DNA from: Histoplasma ohiense
Taxonomy: Eukaryota > Ascomycota > Eurotiomycetes > Onygenales > Ajellomycetaceae
Length of the DNA: 64,000 bases
Reading direction: 5' to 3'
NCBI GenBank assembly: GCA_017607445.1
Contig: JAEVHH010000001.1
Span: forward strand, 6,324,001 to 6,388,000
The position numbers and the translations under genes were made by a program. This document shows, in pieces, positions 11,199-22,388 of the stretch (its first letter is position 1; each line of letters starts with the position of its first letter). The notes beneath the pieces were generated by a model, which saw only the letters and a list, made by a program, of their open reading frames with translations, was not told the DNA's origin and made no database searches.

Positions 11199-11958
11199 GT
11201 TATATATCATTGCCGGAGGAGATAGATAGTTTCAGGCCCCCCAAAAAAAACCTTGTTTTTTTTTTTCTTCTTCTTCATCTCTTTCTTCGAGAACATAATA
11301 TGTCTGCGAGTAAACTCTTTATGGCCGTTTTCTCAATTCCTTGCATTGTAATCCGGTTTCTCTTTCTCTTTTCCCTCAATTTTTTTTTTCTTCTCTCTTT
11401 ACAGGCGTTTCTGCTTGCTTAAGCCAGCGTTTTATGCCAGGTTTGATTCTCTGGTGTCCTGTGGTTAAATATCTCGGGGTAACTAATATAGAGTTGGTCA
11501 AATTGAGGACATTTCTCACGAAGCAGTACGGCGTGTGGGAAGCGTAGCTTTCAAGCCAAAATATATATATATATATATATCCATGGACCACATTTTATAA
11601 TTTTTAGAAACCAGTAAACCTTGGAAAAAAGCGGCTGTATTTAGTTGTCCATGTGGTTTTTCCTCAAGAGTTCCTTCCTGCTCGTAACTTAACGGAACTT
11701 CCGCGGCAACGATATTTCTTTTTCTTTTTCTTTTTTTCTTTTTCTTTTCTTTTTCTTTTTCTTTTTTTTTTTTTTTCATATTGTTTTGCATGATATGGTT
11801 ATTAGATTAGAGAAGTGATCGTACAACCACCGTGCATCTTTTATATACTATATACATGCCCTGCCGAAAAAAGAAAAAAGGGACTGCATTCTACCTCACT
11901 TATCCATCCATCTATTCATTCATTGCATTCAATTCGCTGCAAGCAGGATCTACCTGAC
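11199..11958. other. Intergenic: convergent 3' ends
   Basis: This separates the convergent F-box gene (+) and EMC10-like gene (-). It holds T-rich and CTTTTT-type tracts (11710-11775) and a TA repeat near 11563-11580. I see no coding signal. Confidence 0.7.
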
Positions 11959-12838
11959 TTAGCTCCCGTCCGCACTCCCCGTAAATGCTAGAATACCAAT
12001 AATCCCGAGAACCCACCAATATCTATTTAAATCCCGGGTGAGGTTAGCGGGAACACATTTAACATCTAGCACACAACAAATACAAATATATATATACAAA
12101 AAAAATTGAAAAAAAAATTGAAAAACGAGCAAAAGAGGACGACGATGGATGAGTCACTCACCTCTGGAAAAACGACTTCTCAATAGCTGGTTCAGGCACA
12201 GTGCCGTCCGGACTCAGCACGACGGCACGATTGAGGTGCGGGCCGGGGCTGGGATTGGAGCGGATGAGCTCGACTTTGAGAGAGCCCGCTTCCGTCCCAG
12301 CTCCGTTGCTATTTCTGTGCGGAGGGGAAGGAGGAGAGGAGGTCTTGGTTCTCGTAGCCCTAGAATCTGGGCTTGAGGAAGGGGGCGATGGCGATGCGAG
12401 GGACGAGATGGCGGCATGGTAGACATGGTTATTTTGATCGAGGTGGAGGGTTAGGGTTTGTGGCGTGTTTGCGAAGAGGGAGAGGGAGGATATGGTTCCG
12501 ACCCATTGTTCCTTCTGGCTGCTGCTGCTGCTGCTGCCGCTGCTGCCGCTGCTGCTTTCGGTATCGCTGAGGTTGGGGTTGGTGTACAGGCCGATGCGGA
12601 CGAGGTCTGCCTGGGCATCGGTGTTGTTGGAGGCGATGTTTTGGAGCTGGGGAGGGGTGTAGGAGTCGATTGTGTGCGTAAGGGTAGAGGGATCGTAGGA
12701 GATTTTGGCCAGACGGATGGGTTTGGAAGTGGAGGAGGAGAGTGGCCAGTAGAAGATATCGGCGGATAGAGGTGGTGCGGAGGCGGAGGCGAAAGCAGAC
12801 AGGGAGAGGGAGAGAAGGGAGAGGAATGTAAGGCGCAT
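11959..12838 (-). CDS. EMC10: ER membrane protein complex subunit 10-like protein
   Basis: This is probably the lumenal/single-pass EMC10 subunit of the ER membrane insertase that inserts tail-anchored and polytopic proteins. The N-terminus (MRLTFLSLLSLSLSAFASASA) is a signal peptide. The lumenal part contains Ser-rich and Pro-rich loops. The C-terminal family block PHLNRAVVLSPDGTVPEP is followed by KSFFQ. Exon 1 is 12162-12838. Exon 2 is only 64 nt (11959-12022) and encodes RYWWVLGIIGILAFTGSADGS, the membrane anchor. The 139-nt intron has a GTGAGT donor and AAATAG acceptor. Total length is 246 residues. The ATG at 12838 is chosen because an in-frame GTG further upstream adds only three residues. 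Identification rests on the PVVLSPDG/YWW pattern remembered from fungal EMC10. Confidence 0.72.
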
Positions 12839-14478
12839 TGCGAACACGTATGGCTGCCCGTATGCAGCGGTTATAGAAACGAAGATCTACCAGAATATCA
12901 TAACATATTTCGAGTTGGGCAGAGGAATTTCGATCTGCTCTTGCTATCGCGCAAAGAATCGTGTAAATAAATACTAAATAGTGCAGATGGAAGATCAGGT
13001 TGCTGCAGCTGGAGTCACGTCACATGGGCAAGGTTAGGGCCTACATCGTAACAATACGGTAAGGATGACCACCAAGCAAGGATTGCACGATATCGCATTC
13101 CAGTTACATGTTTTGGATTGAAAATTGTCAGTGCTCATAAAAGCATTTACTTGGAGATACAAGAGCTATTGGCTATTGACCAGATCCATTGTCTCCTCCC
13201 GATTCAAAACAGCCTGCAGCCATAGCCTACTATGTCCACAAGCGATATCCATAACGATCTACATCAATGAATCGATGAAAGCGGTGAGGCAGAGACATTG
13301 GAGATCCCTCGACGCCTGGAGTTGCCATAGCCTATGGTAGGTCTGAAGTGATTATTACAGGCCTTGGTCTTGGTCGGCGACATGTAGCCCTGTGGGACCG
13401 GCGTCGTCTTCCCGATATTTCGCTCGACAACAGCTTCGTGGTCGTCTCCAAGGCCTCAAAAGCCTCCTCACAACGGTCTCACCCGGATGAACTGTCTCTA
13501 TATATTGCGCAAACACGTCTCTCCACAGGCTGACACAGGCTGATACAGCGACTAGTAACTGCGGTCCGATTACCAACGCAACGCAGCGGCTATCAACCGT
13601 CGCCCTCTTGGCTGGAGGTTAGGATATGCATATCCTATGATCCAGAGGACAAGTACTTACAAGTTTGGGTTCCTTGGTGAGATTGTTGAACCAACTTATT
13701 GATCCAGCGCTGCCTGTGGGGTTGTGGGTTATGGTTCCGCCATCATCCAGCGCCGAACAGGGAACCGGGCATCATGCTGCTCCACCGCAGAGGAAGGTCG
13801 GCAATATTGGGGCTATTAATAAGAATTGGTCAAGAGCCAATGCAGCGTAGATAAAATAGATACAATCAATTTTCATGTTTCACAATTGATTTTACTCCTA
13901 TGTAAAGAGAAGGGAAAAAGTGAAGTATTTCCTGTTTTGCTTCAGCATCTCATCTCTCTCCTTCATATCGGGCAAGAAACCGCATCCTATCTCAACATCA
14001 AGTCCCAGTTATAGCCGTGTTGGAGAAGAAGTAACAGCAATCAACAACAACAACAGTCTGCTGTCCTGCATGTGAGATATTCAATCAATATCGATTCCGA
14101 AGTAAATTTGTCTGCTTTTTTTGGATCCTTTCCTGCCAATCGCAAATCTAACTCTACTCTCCTCCCCTCTTCTGATAAGCTGCCCCCCCAAACACGAATC
14201 AGAAATCAACAACTTTTCTGGTGGTCATCCGACTGATCAATCCGGGGAAAGATGTTCTAGACCTATTGCGCCGCTTGCTCCTACATTCCTGCCATCCAGT
14301 CCGGTTCTGCCCAGTCCAATCCAATTTCAAAAGAAGTCAAGCCTGTTTGACGCCTTGCCCCCTCATCGTCGTAAGGGCTGCAGCGCGGCTTTGCTTGACA
14401 ATCCGGGCGGGAGGAGATAGACATCGTGAACCGGGCAGGTATATAGAGAGGGACTTGAAAGCCCCCTCTTCTCCCATC
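12839..14478. other. Intergenic between divergent EMC10-like and FGGY kinase genes
   Basis: This is 1.6 kb between two divergent starts. I see no supported gene. Open frames are short and composition-driven. A perfect 16-base palindrome is listed separately. The 14100-14478 part is C/T-rich, as expected for the FGGY promoter and leader. Confidence 0.6.
13621..13636. promoter_or_regulatory. Perfect 16-bp palindrome
   Basis: AGGATATGCATATCCT equals its own reverse complement. It lies 843 bp before the FGGY kinase start and 783 bp before the EMC10-like start. It could be a dimer binding site. No known factor motif is assigned. Confidence 0.3.
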
Positions 14479-16466
14479 ATGACTTCGCTCCCATACCGTC
14501 GGCCTTCGCGCCAGATGTCCAGGCAAGCTTCCATGGATCCCCGAAACGAGATCTCCCCGCAGATGGACCACTATATCGGCATCGACGTCGGTACCGGTAG
14601 CGCTAGGGCCTGCATCATCGATAACAAGGGTGACATTGTGGGCCTGGCTTCGGAAAATATTGGCCTGTGGCAGCCACAACAGGGGTACTATGTAGGTTAA
14701 TTTTCTTCCGATCTATATAATCTCATATCTGTATCATACTGATAAGTATATACCCAGGAACAATCTACAACAGATATCTGGCGTTGCATCTGCATCTCAG
14801 TACAACGCGCGATAAGCCAGCACAATATCAACCCCGCTTCAATCCGCGGCATTGGCTTCGATGCCACTTGCTCTCTAGCAGTGTTTTCCCATGATGATGA
14901 CGAACCTGTCTCTGTCACGGGCCCCAAATTCGACACGGACCGCAACGTCATTCTCTGGCTCGACCACCGCCCCGTCGAGGAGACCGAGAAGATCAATGCC
15001 ACTGCCCATAATCTCCTCCGCTATGTGGGTGGCAAGATGTCCATTGAAATGGAGATCCCCAAGGTTCTGTGGCTCAAGAATAACATGCCCAAGGAGCTCT
15101 TTGACCGTTGCAAATTCTACGACTTGACGGATGCGTTGACGCATTTAGCTACTGGCAATGAGAAGAGGAGCTTCTGCAGCGTCGTCTGTAAGCAGGGATA
15201 CGTCCCTGTGGGTGTTGATGGAAGTGTCAAGGGGTGGCAACCCGATTTCTTGAATGAGATCGGGCTGGAGGAGTTGACTGAGGATAGCTTCAAGCGCATT
15301 GGAGGTGTCAATGGTCAGGTCGGTTTTTGTGTCCCATCTTTTGTGATTTTTAATATCTATACGTTTACAGAATCAAAGAGTCATGCACAGCTAATAACAC
15401 TATACAGAATGGAGAATATCTCTCTGCTGGAGAACTCGTTGGGACTCTATGTGATAAAGCAGCCTCAGAACTAGGTTTGCCCACCGGAATCGCCGTAGGA
15501 AGTGGGGTTATCGATGCGTATGCCGGCTGGATAGGCACCGTGGGTGCAAAAGTCCAACTAGGATCTGACCAGCTAAGCTCCGAATCAGCCAAAAATGACA
15601 GGTCCCAAGCCTTCAGCCGCCTCGCGGCTGTAGCAGGTACATCAACCTGCCACCTCGCCATGTCGCCAAACCCAGTTTTCGTTCCTGGGGTATGGGGTCC
15701 ATATCGCGACACCATCATCCCAGGCTTCTGGATGGCCGAAGGCGGCCAATCCGCCACAGGCGAATTGCTCAAACACGTCATCGAGACGCACCCAGCCTTC
15801 AACCAGGCGCTCTCCGTCTCCGAATCCTACCACACAAACATCTACGACTACCTCAACGAGCACCTCAAGGAGATGGCTGCGGACAGCCAAGTGCCGTCCA
15901 TCGCCTACCTAGGTCGCCACTTCTTCTTCTACGGCGACCTGTTCGGAAACCGCTCCCCAATCGCCGACCCCACCATGTCCGGCTCCGTCATTGGCCTCTC
16001 AAGCGATAAATCCGTCAGCGGCCTCGCGCTGTACTACTACGCAACCCTCGAATTTATCGCACTGCAGACAAAGCAGATCATCGAAACGATGAACAAAGCT
16101 GGCCACAGCATCACCTCAATCTTCATGTCCGGCTCGCAATGCCAGAACGACATTCTGATGAAGCTAATCGCGTCCGCGTGCGGGATGCCAGTGCTTATCC
16201 CCCGCTACGTCCATGCGGCTGTGTGTCATGGTGCAGCGATGTTGGGCGCCAAGGCGGCCAGCGTGGATGAGAATGGCAAGACGGAGGATTTGTGGAATAT
16301 TATGGATCGGATGAGTAAGCCGGGGAAGATGGTGAAGCCGACCACAGATGAATATGAGATGAAGTTGCTGGAGGTCAAGTATAAGGTGTTTTTGGAGCAG
16401 TGCTATAAGCAGCAGGAGTATAGGAGGGACGTGGATGAGGCAATTGAGGGGTGGGGGAAGAATTGA
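14479..16466 (+). CDS. FGGY-family carbohydrate kinase (D-ribulokinase type)
   Basis: ATP-dependent sugar kinase. The closest named group I recognise is the YDR109C/human FGGY type, which phosphorylates D-ribulose in metabolite repair. Exons are 14479-14691, 14758-15318 and 15408-16466. Introns are 66 nt (GTAGGT..CCCAG, phase 0) and 89 nt (GTCGGT..ATACAG, phase 0), giving 610 residues. The phosphate-1 loop YIGIDVGTGSARACI lies near residue 35. WLDHR is the sugar-binding segment. GVIDAYAGWIGTVG and GTSTCHLAM are the C-lobe FGGY and phosphate-2 motifs, and GSQCQN and HGAAMLGA follow near the end. The ~30-residue basic N-terminal extension is variable. It is convergent with the antiporter gene. 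Confidence 0.92.
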
Positions 16467-17925
16467 AATGCGTATTTCCGTTTTGTTGGGGGGAGAGTTG
16501 GTTTTGACGAGAGACCCTTTTACTAAATAACGAATGGTGAGAATGGGAAATATCAAAGTGGGTAGGAATGAGGCTTGTGGGTGGTTGTTCCAAATTTCCT
16601 TTCCTTCCTTCCACGTTTTGTCCATATAAAAAGTTAAATGACACTGGCGTTTTTTTTTTTTTTTTTTTTTTTTTTTCTTGCACTCTTTTCGGACTCCCTC
16701 TTTCATGCTTCTCTTAAAAGCCACGCATACCATCACGTATGCTCTACAGGACTTCCTGTCATTTTTCATACATTGAAAGAACTGTAGCAGAGATATGCTT
16801 TCATTGGGTAATGACTGTTTTATTATTATTACCCTTAATATATTGGGCACATGAAGTCATTTCATTCATCGTATATCTTCAATCAGGCCTGCTTTTTTTT
16901 TTTTATTTTTTTTTTTTATTTTTTTTTTTAATCTAAACAAAAACTTCATTCAGAACTGTCGGCACTGTTATAATCCACACCTTCCACTTTCATCAAGAAC
17001 TATAAAAACAAAAAAAAAAAAAAAAAAAAAAAAAACAGCAAATAGAGAGAATGAAGCTAATGTTGATCAACAACCTAGATATATTCCCCAATTATGCCAC
17101 TTCCAAGCTCCATGATCGTCAGGACATGTTGTGATTAATACCAATTACAGAATATTAATAGTAAATGGAAATAATACATATCTGATCTTTCAGATTTAGA
17201 AGTATTATATAGTCAGATAGCTTCTCATTGACTGAGTTCACAATTTTGAACAACTAAAGCTACTATATTCATTATTACTAAATACTATCCCCTTGTCTGG
17301 GAGCGAGGCAATAATTAGCATATTTTTTAGTGTGTACATTAGTGTATTAAATACACAAAAACTACTAGATTATATGAGAGATCAGCTGTATTAGTGTGTT
17401 TTTGTGTAATTTATGTAATCTATTTGATCTAGCTCTAATGAATATCATAAGAATGAAATTCGGAATTCCTTTCAACATTCTCTCTTCAAGCAGAGAGAAA
17501 TATTATTACATACTTGACAGTTAATAATTATATTCTTTCCTTGAAGCTCTTTCTTTATTCTCCTCTGCTACCTTTCTTTTGTACTGACATCAGGCACAAG
17601 TTTGAGTATATGGCAAGGAAATCTGATGATGATTTAGATCTGAATTTGATTGAGTAGAGAGTAGAGGATTTGAGAATTCAAAGAGTTGAACTTGAAGTTG
17701 TATTCTTTTGATTGATGTTTCTAAACTATGCTCTATCAAGTGATTTAGTGTCCCAGGAAGTGGTGTGTCCCAAGAAGTGATGAAGTATGTTAACTATATT
17801 AGAGCAACCTTGTACAGTACCTACCTACCCCAGCCATAATCCGAAATCCTCCCCCCCTCCTCCCTTTTTCCGTCGACAGGTAAAAACCACTGACTAGTTC
17901 ATGTGGACATTAATGAAAAATATTA
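16467..17925. other. Intergenic AT-rich island between convergent genes
   Basis: It contains a 27-T run (16650-16676), T-rich tracts to about 16930, a 26-A run (17010-17035), and then an AT-rich, TpA-rich block (about 17040-17830) unlike its neighbours. The block ends in C-rich sequence. No coding frame is seen. The block may be a degenerate repeat. Confidence 0.6.
17040..17830. mobile_element. Possible degenerate repeat or solo LTR (AT-rich)
   Basis: Base composition shifts sharply to A+T with many TpA steps and no open frame. A 26-A run sits just before it. Such blocks in these fungi are often repeat-induced-mutation remnants of retrotransposons. I could not find clear terminal repeats, target duplications or coding remains, so this rests on composition only. 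Confidence 0.25.
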
Positions 17926-20900
17926 TCATAAATAAGCCCCACCTCCCTTCGTCCTACCAATGGTCCGAAACACAGCACTCTGGCCCATGGCCAAGCTATC
18001 AGCCGGATCAACGTCCATGGCGTTTATATCGTTAAAGTCAGACAAATAAAAACCGGCAATCACAAATAGGTATGCAAGGACAAGGATGGAGCCCTTGAAG
18101 TAGTTACTCTTTCCCTCGCCGTACATGTAGGACAGGAGGAAAACGCAGAGGATCACGGTGATCATATCCCATTGTGGGAATATCAAGCTGTGTGAAAATA
18201 ATAGGAAATTAGTGTTTTCTTCTTCTCTTGATGATATAAATAGAGGCCTGTATATAAACGTACTTGAAAGAGTGTTCTAGGAGATCCTTTTTGTCTATGA
18301 ATTGGGTGTATATGGCGCTGAATAACACCAAGGCGGGGATCTGCAGAAGACACACTTGCAGGGCATATGCAGAACCGATTTCCATTGATAGAGCTATGTT
18401 TCCGTTGATGGCGAAGGAAATGGCATTCTATTGATAACGGTTAATACTAGATGCTTTTCCTTCTGTATCACTTCAAAAAAAAATAAATAAATAAATAAAT
18501 AATAAAGAAAAAAAAAACACATACCAAGAACTCTGTAGAATTCGGAACTAGTGCGAAGAGCGTAATACCTAGAAACTTTTCATCTATATCAAAATTGTTC
18601 AGCACAGTATCAACTGTGTTTACCAATATCTCAGCGATGATCGCATAAAGCAACGTGGCACCTAGGAGAATGACGGAGCTCTTCATCTTGCTCCAATTTG
18701 GCGCGTCGTGACCACCCGCTTCCGCGACGTGGGTTTCAGCAAGCAGTCCGCCTTCTTCCCCATCTTCAGCGTGAGCTGCGCTGGAAACGCCAACTGGTTT
18801 GTTATGTGGATGTTCGGAGGCGTGAGAAGCAATTGGTGGCCTTCTTTGCCGGGTTGTAACATCACGGGCTGCCACAGCAGCGGCGGTAGCGGCTACCTCT
18901 GCCACCTTACGGACAAACAATTCATTCTGTTCTTCCGACAGGCCAGGTAGGCAGAGAGTTTCAGCTATGGTATCATGGTCTTTGGGTGGAACAAGATGGG
19001 GAGTAATATTTTGGTTTTCTGCTGGGGTCGAAGGTTGTTCCAAACTGCCATCGTTTGATTTTGAAGAAAGGCCAACATGTTTTAATGACTGCCCCAGAAT
19101 GCGAGTGTACAGCTGAGAATCTCGAATAGACCCGCTTCGCTGATAAGTGCCTCCATGATTGACATTTTGTGGCCCGTTAGCGGAAGTAACTTTTCCGCTG
19201 GAAAAATCGGAGTCTGGGGGAAGGAGGTGAGGGGTGTGTGGGTGTGTGGGTGTGTGTAGAGGCTTTTTCTCATCAAGTTCGCTTGCCCAGATAATAGCAG
19301 CATGGGTCCTCAATGTAAACCAAAGCCCAATTACGTAGGATAAGAAAAGCAGCAAAGCTGCAAACCAAGAAATCGGCTGCACTGCCTTCAGAAAAAATCT
19401 GTCCTGAAGTTCGGGTTTTTCTGAAAAGTAGCACCGACGACAGTCCCTTCCTCCACCCAGCCCACTGCTGGTACATGAGGTGCACTTTAATTCATGCTAT
19501 TCAAACAAGTATGTAAGTACCCAGTAATGAAGGAGGGCCAGCATGGCTATGGAAAAGGAAAAAAAGAAAAAACTTACAGTGCCATAAACTTGATAAAGGA
19601 GCGTCGGTCCAAATGCCGCAATAGCAGAAAATAGGAGCATGGTCGACGTAACTCCAGCAGATTTAACATTGAACCGTTGAGTTTTGCGTCTGATGGCGCC
19701 AAAACACATTGACAGCCCGGGAAGAAAGAGGATACCCGCAAAAATACTCCCGATAATACTCCCTTCCACGAGCCGGGCTTTGCCTTCTGTTAGGGCAATG
19801 CAATAGAGATATACCTCGACCACCGTCGAAAAAAAAGCGTTGACAGCAGCACCTAATCCCATTGACGATTGAGCGGAAATGGACGCCACAGCTTGTCCGA
19901 TGAAATATGCCAAAGGGATAATGGACATTAGAGCTAATGAAAATATCAAGCCGGAGTGAGTGATCCACGATTTTACGTTCAACATCTGGTTTAAGACAAA
20001 ATAATCTAGAATGGTGAACAAAACCACAGCAAGGAGATTGATGAGGAAAATGTTGGTCCCGTCGATGGTGTATTTCCAGTATTTAAAGCCAGCAGCGCGG
20101 TACGTACAAAGTAAGATCGAAGAAGAAGGCCGAGAGGGCGACCGAGTGTAAGTCGTATCCGAATGGAACGAAAGTGCCAGAGGGTGGCGGCGAAGATGGT
20201 GTAATAAAATGAGGGTGACTCTGCCCATGGGAATCCAGAAGACCATCAACCAGCAGACAAGAGAGACAAGGAGCATCAATGGACCGATCACAAAGTAGAA
20301 CCACGTATAAAATATGACTCTACCAAGGGTCCACTCCCCGCGGCCGAAAAAGCGTTTCTTGATCCTCAAAGAATTCTCCTCTCGCGATGCTCTTCCTGTC
20401 CTACCAAGCAGGCTATCATTTTCACTAGCGGAGTCGATGCTATTTCTGCGACGTCCGACCAATGACCTATCGGAAATAGGGCCAAAGAAAAGTCTTCCAT
20501 GTTCAAGATCTCCACTTTGCCATTGCTCATACTCGCTGATACTGCGACCTTCACCTTCATCTTCATGTGCGTAGTTCTCGTCGGATTCGAGCCGGACAAA
20601 GGATCCAAAGGGATAGAGCAGGTAGAGAGACAGGTGGGAAAACACTCTCCCATAAGCCATGGAATCGGGCGAAAAGCCCAAGAGAAAACAGGCAAGAGCG
20701 CCGAGAAGGGCAGCCAGCGCCAACCACCAACCGAAAATGATTGACCATAGAAAATTTGTCATATAGAGCCAGTTGCTAACTCGCTCTCCGGGCACCGAAT
20801 GGATATCTCCCTCTGCGGTCTTTTCGACAGATCGAAGCTTCTTATAAAGAGCCGGTTTCCAGATCCTTATACCAAATGGATGGGTCTCATTTATGGCTTG

Positions 20901-21599
20901 CTGGCGGTCTTTAAGCGTGAAGCTTTCCGCATCACTCACGTCGCTATGAGAATCATCTTCACCATCAACGCTCATGCTGAGTCCAGGGGGCTCGCCCCGG
21001 TCATCACCTAAGCGGTTACTGGATTCAGCTGATGGTATATCATCATTTGCACTTTCGTCTCTCGAATCAACACGTTCGAGCATGGGTTGCTGGATGAGGG
21101 TACCCCTTCGACGAAGTGATGCAGTCGACCTCATGGAGGGGTGTTTATAAAGGGCATTGTCTTCCTCATATTCCCTTGGATCATCATCTACTGAGAATTC
21201 TTGACCTCTATGTGGTTTGGTAGAAGTCCTGCGTAAGGTTGGTGGCTTTTTGGGTGTTCGTTCCGACGACCGCCACGAGATGTGAGCCGGTCGAATAGGC
21301 TCGTATGTCGTCACGGAGCTTCCTTCCGTGCGAGATCCGCGTCCGCCTGTATCCTGTGAGTCCATTGTGCCTAGAAACGCGTTAGCCATTGAAAGGAAGA
21401 TTTTCAAGTACATTGAAGGCCTCTGACCATAAGTAGTCCTCCGCTGGGGTTGCGCTGGTCTAGACCTTCCCGGTCGTTTGCCAGGTGAAGCTTGAGCGTC
21501 CTGCTCTGTCTCGATAATAGGGTTACTCTCTGACGGTTTTGAAGCTGATGAAGACTGTGATGGATCCTGAGGATCTTGATTATTCTTGGTGGATGCCAT
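17926..21599 (-). CDS. Vacuolar cation/H+ antiporter, VNX1-type (CAX superfamily)
   Basis: The VNX1-type CAX exchangers move Na+/K+ (and related cations) into the vacuole against protons. The start is the ATG at 21599 in ACCATGGC context. Exons are 19578-21599, 18525-19496, 18264-18427 and 17926-18187. Introns are 81, 97 and 76 nt, and the protein is 1139 residues. A ~250-residue disordered N-terminus precedes a YccF-like double membrane segment (NWLYMTNFLWSIIFGWW), another hydrophobic pair, and the first CAX repeat (NAFFSTVVEVYLYCIALTEG). A Cys-rich segment (CTSC..CRRCYF) and LWFTLRTHAAIIW lead to a ~230-residue cytosolic loop. The second CAX repeat is NSTEFL/NAISFAINGNIALSMEIG, split exactly by intron 2. 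It is divergent from RPT6. Confidence 0.9.
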
Positions 21600-22388
21600 G
21601 GTGTTGAAGGGGTTAAAATCGGCGCAATGAGAGAGTCCTGGTAGCACAAGAAAGGGGGCGTTCAAGAAAGATTGGCACGAGAATTCATATCAGTGTGAGA
21701 GTGAAATATGGAAGAACAATATATTATTCTAGTTCATTTTTGCAGTAGGTAGTGATATGGACGTCTGAAATACAGCGTGAGCCAGTTTTTGCATGCTAAA
21801 CAAAGCTATCTGATGGTATGTAGTCGAGGGATTGTCCAGGGACAGATCATCCCCACGGTTCAACAGCATCAGAGACCACAAAATCTCCTTACTAGAGAGA
21901 AGGGGAATTGCTAGGAAAAGGATATATCCGCAGGAAATAAATGGCAGCGGACAGGCGGAGATGCCAGGCCAGCCCGTTATCTGTTGCGCAAGTCAGCTGC
22001 AGATGCAAGCTGGCTGGAGCTAAATAAAGAACAGGCTTAGCGCAATGTTCGAAGGGAGCTCAAGGAGCCGCCTGATCCATAGCAAACATAGCAAACATCA
22101 TAAACAGCGCAAACAGCCGTAAGCTGGTGGTAAGATGACTAATCTGCCTAGCTAGTTGCCAAGGTTTCATCGCATCAGAACAAGAGAGGACTTGTCGATG
22201 TTTGTGACGAAAACACGATGCTATTACCTAGTAGCTAGGGAGAATTCTATCCTGTTCACGCACAATCCTCTATCACAATTTGTTTCCGTTTTCCTCCTAT
22301 TAACAACACTCAACTCCCTTACATCCATCCGGAGCCACATCTCTTCTTCAACTGCCAGCTCCAGCCACGGGTGCCCCAAAACAAAATC
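21600..22388. promoter_or_regulatory. Divergent promoter region, antiporter / RPT6
   Basis: This is 789 bp between two start codons on opposite strands. No gene is seen. I looked for the yeast proteasome element (GGTGGCAAA) and found no exact match. GCAAACATAGCAAACATC-type short repeats occur near 22081-22110. Confidence 0.6.

Noticed and set aside
10718..11210. Three minus-strand open frames opposite the acidic tail of the F-box gene
   Set aside because: They mirror the GA-rich coding strand (Ser/Pro-rich antisense), while the plus-strand exon is supported by splicing and frame.
16164..16850. 228-codon minus-strand frame over the FGGY 3' end
   Set aside because: It is antisense to conserved FGGY sequence and includes a poly-Lys run from the T tract.
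22081..22388. Search for a proteasome promoter element (GGTGGCAAA) before RPT6
   Set aside because: No exact match found on either strand; only partial similarities.
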